From positions 62,001-126,000 of the forward strand of contig CAWJJG010000010.1 of the NCBI GenBank assembly GCA_963843085.1: 64,000 bases of DNA, in the 5' to 3' direction. Source of the stretch: DASUPK01 sp963843085 (GTDB taxonomy: Bacteria > Actinomycetota > Thermoleophilia > Solirubrobacterales > 70-9). The notes under the pieces were generated by a model that did not search any database, was not told where the DNA came from, and saw nothing but the letters and a program-made list of their open reading frames with translations. Both the position numbers and the translations under genes were made by a program. Position 1 is the stretch's first letter. Every line of letters starts with the position of its first letter. This document shows, one piece after another, positions 24,454-32,587 of the stretch.

Positions 24454-26265
24454 ATGCGGGAGCTGCCTGACTACCTGCGCCCACTGCCGGGGCCGCACGA
24501 CGCTGCTACGGCAGGCACCGCCGCGGCACCCTCCGATCATCCTCAGGAGCAGGTCGGCGCTTCGGGCCTGATCCCGCCGGTCAACCGGGGCCACACCGGC
24601 GGGTTCATCACGGACGCGATCCTGCAGCTCGGCTACGCCAGCCAGGAGCAGGTCGACCAGGCGGTGCTCCAGTCCCGCACGGCGGGCAAGCGCCCCGAGG
24701 AGATCCTCGTCGAGCAGGGCGTCATCGACTCCGAGCAGCTCTCGCGCGCCACCGCGGAGCGGTACGGACTCGATTGGGTCGACCTCTCGGCGTTCGCGGT
24801 CGACATGGGGGCCGCGAACCTGATCTCGGTGAAGTCGGCCCGCCGGCACGGCGCGCTGCCGATCTCGTACGTGGACGAGAAGACCCTGCTGCTCGTGATG
24901 GCGGATCCGACGAACGTCCTGGCCCTCGACGACGTGCAGATGGCGACGGGCCTCAACTGCGCTGTCGCCGTGGCCCCGTTCGGCGACATCGACGCGCTGG
25001 TCACGAAGCTCGGAACGATGCAGAACACCGTCGCCGACGCGATCGCCGAAGACGACGAGGAGGAAGGCGAGCAGACGCCGACGGAGATCACCGACATCCG
25101 GGCCTCAGCCGAGGACGGCCCGGTGATCAAGCTGGTCAACAGCATCCTCGGCCAGGCGGTCGCCGAGGGGGCCTCGGACATCCACTTCGAGCCCGAGGAC
25201 GCCGAGATGCGCATCCGCTTCCGCATAGACGGCGTGCTTCAGGAGACGGCGCGCGTGCCCAAGCGCATGGTCGCCGGCGTGGTCTCCCGAATCAAGATCA
25301 TGAGCGACCTGGACATCGCCGAGAAGCGAATCCCACAGGACGGCCGAGTGACGATCAAGCTCGAGGACCGGCGAATCGACCTCCGCGTCACCACGCTGCC
25401 GACCCAGACCGGGGAGGGGGCCTCGGTTCGCATCCTCGACGAGGCCGCAGCGCTGAGGACGCTGGACGACCTCGGCATGGAGGGGGAGCCGAGGCACCGC
25501 TTCGAGGGCGCCTTCCGCAAGCCGTATGGCGCCGTGCTGGTCACAGGCCCGACCGGCGCCGGCAAGTCGACCACGCTGTACGCGGCGCTGCAGGACATCA
25601 ACGGCGTGGACAGGCACATCGTCACGATCGAGGACCCGGTCGAGTACCGGCTGACCGGGGTGAACCAGATCGGCGTCAACCGGAAGGCCGGCCTCACCTT
25701 CGCGACCGGGCTTCGCTCGGTGCTCCGCGCGGACCCCGACGTGATCATGGTCGGGGAGGTCCGGGACGCCGAGACCGCGCGGATCGCGATCGAGGCCGCG
25801 CTCACCGGGCACATGGTGCTGACCACGCTCCACACCAACGATGCTCCCGGTGCGATCACGCGGCTGCAGGAGATGGGCATCGAGTCGTTCCTGACATCCT
25901 CTGCGATCGAGTGCGTGGTCGCCCAGCGCCTGGCGCGGATGCTCTGCGCGCACTGCAAGCGGCGGGCGGTGGCCACCAAGCAGGCGCTCGAGGAATCGGG
26001 GTTCCGGGTCGGGACCGATGTCGAGGTCTATGAGCCGGTCGGCTGCTCGCGCTGCAACGGCACCGGCTACCGCGGCCGGATGGGGATCTACTCCGTGATG
26101 GTCCTGACCGAGCGCATCAAGGAGCTCGTGGTCAACCTGGCCTCGGAGGCCGACATCGCGAGCGCGGCAATCGAAGAGGGGATGCTCACCCTCCGCCAGG
26201 CCGGCATGGAGAAGGTGCGCTCCGGGGTGACGAGCGTGCAGGAAGTCTCGCGAGTGACCTCCTAG
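24454..26265 (+). CDS. pilB: Type IV pilus extension ATPase PilB
   Basis: 603-residue GspE/PilB motor. After a disordered N-terminus comes an MshEN-like domain (about residues 50-200) in which the c-di-GMP motif R-L-G-x-x-L is not evident (K-R-P-E-E-I-L instead). The N2 domain contains A-S-D-I-H-F-E-P. Walker A G-P-T-G-A-G-K-S is near residue 366, Walker B D-V-I-M-V-G-E-V-R-D near 429. A tetracysteine zinc site, C-A-H-C and C-S-R-C, lies at about 497-500 and 530-533. It powers pilin addition from the cytosol. It is followed by pilT2. Confidence 0.93.
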   Translation: MRELPDYLRPLPGPHDAATAGTAAAPSDHPQEQVGASGLIPPVNRGHTGGFITDAILQLGYASQEQVDQAVLQSRTAGKRPEEILVEQGVIDSEQLSRATAERYGLDWVDLSAFAVDMGAANLISVKSARRHGALPISYVDEKTLLLVMADPTNVLALDDVQMATGLNCAVAVAPFGDIDALVTKLGTMQNTVADAIAEDDEEEGEQTPTEITDIRASAEDGPVIKLVNSILGQAVAEGASDIHFEPEDAEMRIRFRIDGVLQETARVPKRMVAGVVSRIKIMSDLDIAEKRIPQDGRVTIKLEDRRIDLRVTTLPTQTGEGASVRILDEAAALRTLDDLGMEGEPRHRFEGAFRKPYGAVLVTGPTGAGKSTTLYAALQDINGVDRHIVTIEDPVEYRLTGVNQIGVNRKAGLTFATGLRSVLRADPDVIMVGEVRDAETARIAIEAALTGHMVLTTLHTNDAPGAITRLQEMGIESFLTSSAIECVVAQRLARMLCAHCKRRAVATKQALEESGFRVGTDVEVYEPVGCSRCNGTGYRGRMGIYSVMVLTERIKELVVNLASEADIASAAIEEGMLTLRQAGMEKVRSGVTSVQEVSRVTS

Positions 26266-26338
26266 TGGCCTCGCCCCGGGCATCGACCCCACTATTCAGT
26301 GTCAAGCACAGGGCGTGAACGGACGATTGGAAGAGAGT

Positions 26339-27478
26339 ATGGAAGCGGCCGCTGCCCCAAAACCCACCCGCCCGTTCGATTTCGCTGAGATCCTCACCCG
26401 GATGTCCGAGGAGCGCGCCTCGGACGTCCATCTCACTCCGGGCTATCCGCCGGCGATGCGGCTGCGGGGGAAGATCGTCGGCTTGGAGGAGTACGGCCGG
26501 CTCATGCCGCAACAGACCCGAGACACCGTCTACAGCCTCCTGAACGACGACCAGCGCAAGCGCTTCGAGTCGCACAAGCAGCTCGACCTGGCATACGCCG
26601 TGCCGGGCGTCGCCCGGTTCAGGGTCAACTGCTTCTTCCAACGAGGGTCGATCAGCGCCGCCTTCCGCCGCATTCCCCATCAGGTCCCGCGGCTGGACGA
26701 GCTCGGACTCCCGAAGGTCCTCGAGGAGCTGACCCGCAAGCCCAGAGGCCTCGTCCTCGTCACGGGCCCGACGGGCTCGGGTAAGACGACGACGCTCGCC
26801 GCGATGCTCGACATCATCAACTCGGAGCGCGACGAGCACATCCTCACCATCGAGGATCCGATCGAATTCCTCCACGGCCACAAGCGCTGCATCGTCAACC
26901 AGCGCGAGATCGGGGCAGATGCGGAGGACTTCGCCACTGCCCTGAGGGCTGCGCTGCGTGAGGATCCCGATGTGATCCTTGTCGGCGAGATGCGCGACCT
27001 CGAGACGATGTCGACCGCGCTGACCGCGGCCGAGACGGGCCACCTGGTCTTCGCGACCCTGCATACCCAGTCGACCGCGCAGACGGTCGACCGGATCATC
27101 GACGTCTTTCCGGCCACCCAGCAGGCCCAGGTGCGGATGCAGCTTTCGATCGGCCTGCAGGGGATCATCACCCAGCAGCTCCTTCCTACCGTGGATGGCG
27201 CCGGGCGGGTCGTCGCGTGCGAGGTCCTGGTGCCGACGCCGGCGGTCCGCAACCTGATCCGCGAGGGGAAGACCCACCAGATCTACTCCGCGATTCAGAC
27301 CTCCGGCGCCATGGGCATGCAGACCATGGACGCCCACCTGGCGCAGCTCGTGCGCGGCTCACGGATCTCGCGGAAGCTCGCAGAGCAGCGTGCCTCGGTG
27401 CCTGAAGAGCTCAAGCGGCTGCTGGGACCGACGCCCGGCAACGGGGCCGTCGCTCCGGCGATGACCGCCGGAGGCTGA
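26339..27478 (+). CDS. Second PilT-type ATPase
   Basis: 379 residues from ATG 26339, chosen because GGAAGAG lies just upstream; a GTG at 26315 is in frame without a clear ribosome site. It has A-S-D-V-H-L-T-P, Walker A G-P-T-G-S-G-K-T (about residue 143), I-E-D-P-I-E-F and D-V-I-L-V-G-E-M-R-D (about 210). It differs clearly from the PilT at 22691 (for example a Q-S-T-A-Q-T-V-D box against D-A-T-E-T-I-N), so it is not a recent copy. It may be a PilU-like accessory motor. One base separates its stop from pilC. Confidence 0.9.
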   Translation: MEAAAAPKPTRPFDFAEILTRMSEERASDVHLTPGYPPAMRLRGKIVGLEEYGRLMPQQTRDTVYSLLNDDQRKRFESHKQLDLAYAVPGVARFRVNCFFQRGSISAAFRRIPHQVPRLDELGLPKVLEELTRKPRGLVLVTGPTGSGKTTTLAAMLDIINSERDEHILTIEDPIEFLHGHKRCIVNQREIGADAEDFATALRAALREDPDVILVGEMRDLETMSTALTAAETGHLVFATLHTQSTAQTVDRIIDVFPATQQAQVRMQLSIGLQGIITQQLLPTVDGAGRVVACEVLVPTPAVRNLIREGKTHQIYSAIQTSGAMGMQTMDAHLAQLVRGSRISRKLAEQRASVPEELKRLLGPTPGNGAVAPAMTAGG

Positions 27479-27479
27479 G

Positions 27480-28715
27480 ATGAGCACCTTCGCGTTCCGC
27501 GCCGTGGACGTAGCGGGAGTCCCGTCGCGCGGGGAGGTCGATGCCGAGACCAAGGGGCAGGTGAGCGAGCAGCTTCGCGAGCGAGGCCTGATCGTGCTCG
27601 ACGTCTCCGAGAAGAACGAAGCGATGCGGCTCGAGAAGGTCTTCGACCGCTTCCGGAGCATCTCCATGCGCGACCTCGCGGTGTTCGCGCGCCAGTTCGC
27701 CACCTTGATCGAATCCGGGATGCCAATGTTGCGCTCGCTCTACACCCTCGAGGACCAGACCGAGGACGAGCGCCTGTGCGGCGCGATCGCGGGCGTCCGC
27801 CAGGACGTGGAGGCCGGCAGCTCGCTCGCCGACGCGATGGGCAGGCGCCCCCAGGTCTTCGACAAGCTCTTCCGCGCGATGGTCCAGTCAGGAGAGAGCT
27901 CGGGACGCCTGGACGAGGCGCTCGACCGGATCGCCTACCAGATGGAGAAGCTGGACGCCCTCAAGCGGGAGATCCGCTCCGCGATCATCTACCCGGCCTT
28001 CGTCTTCACCGCCGGTGTGGCGGTGATGCTCGCCGTCGTCATCTTCATCGTCCCGATCTTCGCCGACGCCTTCAAGCAGGCCGTCCAGGATCAGCCCGGT
28101 GAGTCCGCATCGCTCCCCGCCCTGACCCAGGTGATGGTGAGCATCTCGAACTTCCTCAAGGGGTACTGGTTCATCTGGGTTCCCGCCATGGTCGGAGCCG
28201 CCGTCGCCTTCTTCCAGTGGAAGAAGACCGACAAGGGGCGTGCCCATTGGGACCGCGTGAAGCTCCGCCTGCCGATGCACATTGGAGACATCGTTCAGAA
28301 GGCTGCCGTGGCCCGCTGGTCACGCACCTTCGCCGGCGCCGTCGCCTCCGGCGTGCCCCTGCTCGAGTCGATCAAGCTCACAGGCCAGACTTCCGGGAGC
28401 CACCCGGTCGAGGAGGCGATGGACGATGTGTACGCCTCGGTAAAGAGCGGCGGCACGCTCGCGCACCCGATCGAGAAGGCCGACGTTTTCCCGCCCATGG
28501 TCGGCCACATGGTCTCGGTGGGGGAGGAGAGCGGCCAGCTGGAGGCGATGCTGACCAAGGTCGCCGACTTCTACGAGGCGGAGGTGGACACGAAGGTAAA
28601 GGCGCTCACCTCGCTGATCGAGCCCGCGATGATCGTCATCGTCGGCGGCATGGTCGGGTTCATCGTGATCGCGATGTACCTGCCGCTGTTCTCGCTCTAC
28701 GACAAGATCCGCTAA
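27480..28715 (+). CDS. pilC: Type IV pilus platform protein PilC
   Basis: 411-residue inner membrane protein of the GspF/PilC family. There are two tandem GspF domains, each with the F-A-R-Q-F-A-T-L-I-E-S-G-M-P and W-S-R-T-F-A-G-A-V-A-S-G-V-P type start (about residues 62 and 280). Membrane helices are near 170-192, 220-240 and 378-402. The family signature G-E-E-S-G-Q-L-E is present near 345. It anchors the motors to the growing pilus. Its TAA stop is the first three bases of an inverted copy of the convergent-gap repeat. Confidence 0.93.
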   Translation: MSTFAFRAVDVAGVPSRGEVDAETKGQVSEQLRERGLIVLDVSEKNEAMRLEKVFDRFRSISMRDLAVFARQFATLIESGMPMLRSLYTLEDQTEDERLCGAIAGVRQDVEAGSSLADAMGRRPQVFDKLFRAMVQSGESSGRLDEALDRIAYQMEKLDALKREIRSAIIYPAFVFTAGVAVMLAVVIFIVPIFADAFKQAVQDQPGESASLPALTQVMVSISNFLKGYWFIWVPAMVGAAVAFFQWKKTDKGRAHWDRVKLRLPMHIGDIVQKAAVARWSRTFAGAVASGVPLLESIKLTGQTSGSHPVEEAMDDVYASVKSGGTLAHPIEKADVFPPMVGHMVSVGEESGQLEAMLTKVADFYEAEVDTKVKALTSLIEPAMIVIVGGMVGFIVIAMYLPLFSLYDKIR

Positions 28716-28808
28716 GCGGCCACCAGGCCGCAGGCTTTGGGGGCGACGGCGAAGCCGTCGCGACTGACGATGGGCGGCCCCTCGTGGCCGCGACCTGATG
28801 GCGAAGCC
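28713..28808 (-). repeat. Convergent-gap hairpin repeat, full inverted copy C
   Basis: 96 bp, inverted relative to the copies at 15321 and 19902. It starts at the pilC stop (TAAGCGGCCACCAGGCCGC), keeps both GCGGCC/GGCCGC stems and ends GATGGCGAAGCC two bases before the converging acetyltransferase gene ends. The middle has diverged and contains an extra GACGGC/GCCGTC stem. Confidence 0.8.
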
Positions 28809-28809
28809 G

Positions 28810-29382
28810 TCAACCGCGAGCCGAAGCGGCGGCCCGCAGCGCGGGGCGGATTGCGTCCGTCGCCGTCGTCGGCAGCGTCACCTCGACCTCCGTCACCTCG
28901 CCCTCGCCGGGGTGGCGAGTCGCCGGGCCGAGCTCGTCGAAGAGCTGGAGCATCTCGCGGTTCTCTGCGAGGCAGACGCCCGTGAACTGCTTCACGCCGT
29001 TCTCCGTCGCGCGGCGCGCCAGCAGGTGGAGCAGCGTGGTCCCGACGCCGCGGCTCTGCCACTCGTCCCGGACCGTCACGGCCGCCTCCGCCCGCTCCGG
29101 ATCCTTCGGCAGCCGGACGTAGCGGGCCACCCCGACGATCTCGTCGGCCTCCGTGAGCGCGACGAGGGCCTCATGGTCCGTGTGATCGAGCTCGGTCAGG
29201 TAGGCGAGCTCGCTTTCGGCCAGCCGCTTGACCGGGGCCAGGAAGCGCCGGTAGACGGACCTCTGGCTGAGATGGCTGAACGCATCCACCAGCGCCGCCT
29301 TGTCCTCGGCCGCGATGGGCCGGATCGAAAGCCGGACGCCGTCGATGGTCTCCATCGTCTCGGGCGGGCCGGCCCAGTCCAC
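28810..29382 (-). CDS. GNAT-family N-acetyltransferase
   Basis: 190 residues. The acetyl-CoA motif is Q-S-R-G-V-G-T-T-L-L (about residues 108-117), preceded by A-A-V-T-V-R-D-E-W. The N-terminal I-R-P-I-A-A-E-D-K and Y-R-R-F-L-A-P signature resembles the GNAT domains found alone or fused to acyl-CoA synthetase-like proteins in actinobacteria, which acetylate proteins. The GTG at 29382 is used; an ATG at 29355 would remove nine residues. It interrupts the pilus locus on the opposite strand. Confidence 0.87.
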   Translation of the reverse strand: MDWAGPPETMETIDGVRLSIRPIAAEDKAALVDAFSHLSQRSVYRRFLAPVKRLAESELAYLTELDHTDHEALVALTEADEIVGVARYVRLPKDPERAEAAVTVRDEWQSRGVGTTLLHLLARRATENGVKQFTGVCLAENREMLQLFDELGPATRHPGEGEVTEVEVTLPTTATDAIRPALRAAASARG

Positions 29383-29433
29383 AAGATGAGTATCCCGCGC
29401 CTGACGCCGGGCGGCGTACTGCCGCGCAACGGC

Positions 29434-29750
29434 ATGGACGCCGACAACCGAGAACCAGGGGGCAGCGGCATCCGGAGGACCGGGATCCGCTCGTCGAGTT
29501 CTGGGAACGTGCGGTCGAGCAACGTGGACCGATCGCCGTCCAGTACCGGATCGTCAGGCCAGCGGCCTATTTCCTGTGGGTGGTCCACGCCCTGTATCGC
29601 GGCAGCTTCTACGACTGGAACGGCGCGCCTGGGGGCGGCTCCGACCTCACCGTCCCGCAGACAGCGCCCGCGGACTCAGGTCATGCCCGGCGCCGCGGTT
29701 CCCGCCCCAGTGGACGCAAGTACGAGTGCTCTGCCCTAAGCACTATTTAG
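29434..29750 (+). pseudogene. Small frameshifted gene of unknown function
   Basis: A coding-like stretch ends at the TAG 29748-29750 and reads D-P-L-V-E-F-W-E-R-A-V-E-Q-R-G, then R-P-A-A-Y-F-L-W-V-V-H-A-L-Y-R-G-S-F-Y-D-W. This is an amphipathic helix followed by a hydrophobic segment. No start codon exists in that frame. ATG 29434 lies in another frame (M-D-A-D-N-R-E-P-G-G-S-G). One extra C near 29473 would join the two into about 105 residues. The family is not recognised. It ends nine bases before the pilin promoter. Confidence 0.45.
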
Positions 29751-29758
29751 GGACTTGC

Positions 29759-29785
29759 TAAAGGCGCGCCACCCACCGTCGATGA
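29759..29785 (+). promoter_or_regulatory. Sigma-28-like promoter before the riboswitch and pilA1
   Basis: TAAA (29759-29762), 15 bases, then GTCGATGA (29778-29785), close to the FliA/WhiG consensus TAAA-N15-GCCGATAA. The preceding bases (ACTTGC) and the spacer share identity with the element before the second pilin. Transcription would start near 29792, ahead of the c-di-GMP riboswitch. No better SigA-type promoter is evident here. Confidence 0.6.
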
Positions 29786-29814
29786 AGGTGGCGTAAAGGA
29801 AACGCCAGGGCCTT

Positions 29815-29902
29815 CGGTGAGAAAGGCAAACCCGTCGAGAGGCGGGGACGCAAAGCCAGCGGGGCTCCGAGAGAGATCTCAGAGCCGGCCGGGTTACCAC
29901 CG
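29815..29902 (+). promoter_or_regulatory. Cyclic di-GMP-I (GEMM-I) riboswitch
   Basis: The conserved core is present in order: GGCAAACC, a P2 stem closed by a GAGA (GNRA) tetraloop, GGGACGCAAAGCC, a variable P3 arm and CCGGGTTACC. P1 is formed by CGGTG (29815-29819) and CACCG (29898-29902). These invariant blocks are those of the GEMM-I family (RF01051). It lies 61 bases before the pilA1 start. The region between holds a small GCCA/TGGC stem near the ribosome site that could serve as expression platform. Pilin production is thus expected to respond to c-di-GMP, though on or off cannot be told. Confidence 0.92.
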
Positions 29903-29963
29903 GGGTCAACCGACTTCGACGGCCACGGGGCTCTGGCACGGAGACAAGCACAAGGAGAATCAA

Positions 29964-30428
29964 ATGATTCTGAAGCTCCGTGAGCGGATGGCCAATCGCG
30001 AAGAGGGATTCACCCTCATCGAGCTCCTGGTTGTCATGCTCATCATCGGAATTTTGGCGGCAATCGCTATCCCGACGTTCTTCAACCAGAGGAACAAGGC
30101 AAGCGACTCGAGCGCCAAGGAGATGGCCCATACGTCGCAAGTCGCGGCTGAGACCATCGCCACCGACAACAACGGTGACTACAGCTCCGTCGCCCCGGGA
30201 ACGCTGAACACGATCGACAAGTCGATCCTGACCGCGCCCGGTTCCCCGGCGAAGCCGTATGCCAGCGCGGCAAGCGGTACCACCAACAGCTGGACCGTGA
30301 CGATCACGTCACCGACCGGAAACGCGTTCACGATCGCCAAGAGCTCCACCGGCGTTCTGACGTACACCTGCACGGTTCCGGCCGGCAACGACCGGGGCGG
30401 TTGTCCGAGCACCGGCAACTGGGGCTAA
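29964..30428 (+). CDS. pilA: Type IV major pilin PilA
   Basis: 154-residue prepilin. A 15-residue leader ends in Gly before F-T-L-I-E-L-L-V-V-M-L-I-I-G-I-L-A-A-I-A-I-P, the type III signal with Glu5 of the mature protein. The globular part has a C-terminal pair of cysteines (Y-T-C-T-V and G-G-C-P) forming the likely D-region loop. ATG 29964 follows AAGGAG with good spacing. It is under a sigma-28-like promoter and a c-di-GMP riboswitch, and is closed off by a strong terminator, so it is probably a single-gene transcript. Confidence 0.93.
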   Translation: MILKLRERMANREEGFTLIELLVVMLIIGILAAIAIPTFFNQRNKASDSSAKEMAHTSQVAAETIATDNNGDYSSVAPGTLNTIDKSILTAPGSPAKPYASAASGTTNSWTVTITSPTGNAFTIAKSSTGVLTYTCTVPAGNDRGGCPSTGNWG

Positions 30429-30445
30429 TCCCAGCTAGCCACTGT

Positions 30446-30510
30446 GCGTGACGCTCGAGAGAGCCTCACGCGAATCGAGAGGGCGGGCCTTCGGGCCCGC
30501 CCTCTTTTTT
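30446..30510 (+). terminator. Double hairpin terminator after pilA1
   Basis: First hairpin: GCGTGA-GCTC / GAGC-TCACGC around GAGA (30446-30471). Second: a 12-bp stem AGAGGGCGGGCC / GGCCCGCCCTCT (30478-30505) with a TTCG tetraloop, followed by TTTTT. The second is a textbook intrinsic terminator. It isolates pilA1 from the second pilin. Confidence 0.9.
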
Positions 30511-30553
30511 GCACGGTCTCGCACGGCGCCGTCAGCACTTTTCGGTCACTTGC

Positions 30554-30580
30554 TAAAGGCCTGTGCCCACCCGCCGATGC
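30554..30580 (+). promoter_or_regulatory. Sigma-28-like promoter of pilA2
   Basis: TAAA (30554-30557), 15 bases, GCCGATGC (30573-30580), matching TAAA-N15-GCCGATAA in spacing and in six of eight -10 bases. The sequence TTGCTAAAGGC is identical to that before pilA1. The -10 box ends only seven bases before the ATG at 30588, so the transcript may be leaderless and has no room for a riboswitch. Confidence 0.6.
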
Positions 30581-30587
30581 AGGAGAA

Positions 30588-31052
30588 ATGTCGCGGAAGC
30601 CCCCAGGGACGATGACTGCGCGCGAGCAGGGTTTCACCCTGATCGAGCTCCTGGTCGCCATGCTCATCATCGGGATCCTCGCCGCGATAGCCATTCCGAC
30701 GTTCTTCGACCAGCGCAGGAAGGCGACGGATGCGGGCGGCAAGGAGATGGCGCACACCGCCGAGGTGGCGATGGAGGTTCTGGGCACCGACAACGACGGT
30801 TCCTATTCGACGGCCTCCCGAGCGAAGCTGAAGGCGATAGACCGCTCGATCCCGACGGCGGCCGGCACCCCGGCCAGGTCCTACCTGAGCGCCGCGAGCG
30901 GCACCACCGACAGCTGGACCCTGACGATCACGGCGCCGACGGGCAACAGGTTCACGATCGCCAAGAGCTCGGCCGGCGCCCTGAGCTTCACTTGCACTGT
31001 TCGCAAAGGCCAGGATCGCGGCGGTTGCCCGAGCTCGGGCCGCTGGGGCTGA
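30588..31052 (+). CDS. Second type IV pilin
   Basis: 154 residues, the same length as pilA1. The 15-residue leader ends in Gly before F-T-L-I-E-L-L-V-A-M-L-I-I-G-I-L-A-A-I-A-I-P. The globular part is about 60 percent like pilA1, with the same C-terminal cysteine pair (F-T-C-T-V, G-G-C-P). I chose ATG 30588 for the equal leader length; a second ATG at 30612 would give a six-residue leader. It arose by tandem duplication of pilA, but has lost or never had the riboswitch, so the two pilins should differ in their control. Confidence 0.9.
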   Translation: MSRKPPGTMTAREQGFTLIELLVAMLIIGILAAIAIPTFFDQRRKATDAGGKEMAHTAEVAMEVLGTDNDGSYSTASRAKLKAIDRSIPTAAGTPARSYLSAASGTTDSWTLTITAPTGNRFTIAKSSAGALSFTCTVRKGQDRGGCPSSGRWG

Positions 31053-31059
31053 TCTCACT

Positions 31060-31087
31060 AAGCGCCCGCGCCATCGCCGCGGCGCTT
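31060..31087 (+). terminator. Hairpin after pilA2
   Basis: AAGCGCC (31060-31066) pairs with GGCGCTT (31081-31087), with an inner GCG/CGC stem. No T-run follows. It may be a weak terminator or a stabilising 3' structure between the pilin and the minor pilin genes. Confidence 0.4.
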
Positions 31088-31144
31088 CATACGAACGGCC
31101 AGCCACACCAAATCTGAGTATGTGCAGCCGGACCACGCCTGCCG

Positions 31145-32587
31145 ATGAATGGACCGAGCGTGTATCCGATGCACTTGCGCAGCCTAAAAAGAATCCGCGG
31201 CGAGCAATCCGGCGTCACGCTGATCGAGGTGATGGTCAGCGGGATGGTCCTGATCATCGCCTCGGCGGGCCTGTACATGTCCCTGTCGGCGGGCAACCGC
31301 GCGACCGCACAGGAGCGCCACCGGGTACAGGCCCAGGACCTCGCGGAGCAGGAGCTGGAGCGTGTTCGCTCCCTGCGCATCGGGGACCTCTCGAGCTGGA
31401 GCTCCACTCGCCGGGTGCTGGAGAACGGGACGGAGCTTGCTCCCGGAGCGAACTGCCCGGCCACGGGACAGACCTGTTACACGGTCGCCTCGAGCACCCA
31501 GTTCCTCCAGGAGACGGCCGCCACCAGCACATGCGCGTCCGGCACCGGGTCGCGGGACTTCATGAACCTTCAGGTCTCGGTGGGCTGGACCGGAATGGCC
31601 CCGCTTCATCCGGTGACGGCCAGCACGATCATCTCGCCGCCGAGCGGGTCGCTGGTGCCGAACAGCGGCTCGCTGATCCTGATTCTGACCGACGCCAGCG
31701 ACGGCCCGATCTCCGGGGCAACGGCAAGTGGGAGCGGCGCCGGGTCCTTCACTGGGACGACGGGGTCGAGCGGCTGCGTGCAGTGGCGGAACCTGCCGGC
31801 GGGTAACTACTCGATGAGCCTCTCCGGCGCGGTCGCCGGCATGGTCGACCCGGACGGGAATCCCCCCCCGGGTAACTCGCCCACCGCACCCCAGACGGTG
31901 AGCGTCGTGGACCAGGGCACGAACACTGTCCAGCTCCAGTTCGGCAGGCCCGGTTCGATTCAGGGGATCAACTTCAGGACCCGCACCTACGGCGGCTCCC
32001 TGGTCAGCTCCAGCGCCGACACCGCGATCGTCTCGCAGTCGGGCATGAGTCAGGTACAGGCCTTCGGGACAGCGGGGGGCGCCCGGCAGACGACCTTCAG
32101 CACCGGGGCGAACCTGTTCCCCTTCAGCTCTCCCTACACGGTCTACGGGGGCAGCTGCACCGCCAACGACCCGACCGCCGACCCGAGCGCGGCCGGCGCA
32201 TTCGGCAGCGCGACGGTGCCGCCCGGAGGAAGCGCGACGCTCGCGTCACCGGGCTACGTCGTGCTTCCCTCGCTCCTGGTCACGCTCTGGAGCGGGTCGA
32301 GCTCCCTGTTCTCCGGCTCGCGCGTCTCGGGCGGCGACGTCACCGCCACCGAGGTCGGCTCGCCCAGCGGCTGCGGTGTGACCCGAAGGCTCACCACAAC
32401 CACCAACACCAACGGCCAGATCCCGGTCGCGGGCGACGTCGGCCTTCCCTACGGCACCTACAACGTCTGCGCCAACAACTCCGCGGGGACCGATCGCCGG
32501 GTGGTCAACAACGTCGCAGTGCACAGCACCTCGGGGACGACACTCGACGTCTATCTGGGCAGCACCCCCGGAGGCTCGTGCCCATGA
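31145..32587 (+). CDS. PilV-like minor pilin with large adhesin-like C-terminus
   Basis: 480 residues. The prepilin motif Q-S-G-V-T-L-I-E-V-M-V-S-G-M-V-L-I-I-A-S-A-G-L (around residues 21-43) is cleaved after Gly. The body is far longer than a usual PilV. It has several beta-sandwich modules resembling carboxypeptidase-regulatory-like or Ig folds (S-G-A-T-A-S-G-S-G-A-G-S-F-T-G-T-T, N-L-P-A-G-N-Y-S-M-S-L). This suggests a pilus-tip adhesin or priming subunit. ATG 31145 has no strong ribosome site; ATG 31169 in frame is an alternative. The stop overlaps the next gene by four bases. Confidence 0.8.
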   Translation: MNGPSVYPMHLRSLKRIRGEQSGVTLIEVMVSGMVLIIASAGLYMSLSAGNRATAQERHRVQAQDLAEQELERVRSLRIGDLSSWSSTRRVLENGTELAPGANCPATGQTCYTVASSTQFLQETAATSTCASGTGSRDFMNLQVSVGWTGMAPLHPVTASTIISPPSGSLVPNSGSLILILTDASDGPISGATASGSGAGSFTGTTGSSGCVQWRNLPAGNYSMSLSGAVAGMVDPDGNPPPGNSPTAPQTVSVVDQGTNTVQLQFGRPGSIQGINFRTRTYGGSLVSSSADTAIVSQSGMSQVQAFGTAGGARQTTFSTGANLFPFSSPYTVYGGSCTANDPTADPSAAGAFGSATVPPGGSATLASPGYVVLPSLLVTLWSGSSSLFSGSRVSGGDVTATEVGSPSGCGVTRRLTTTTNTNGQIPVAGDVGLPYGTYNVCANNSAGTDRRVVNNVAVHSTSGTTLDVYLGSTPGGSCP

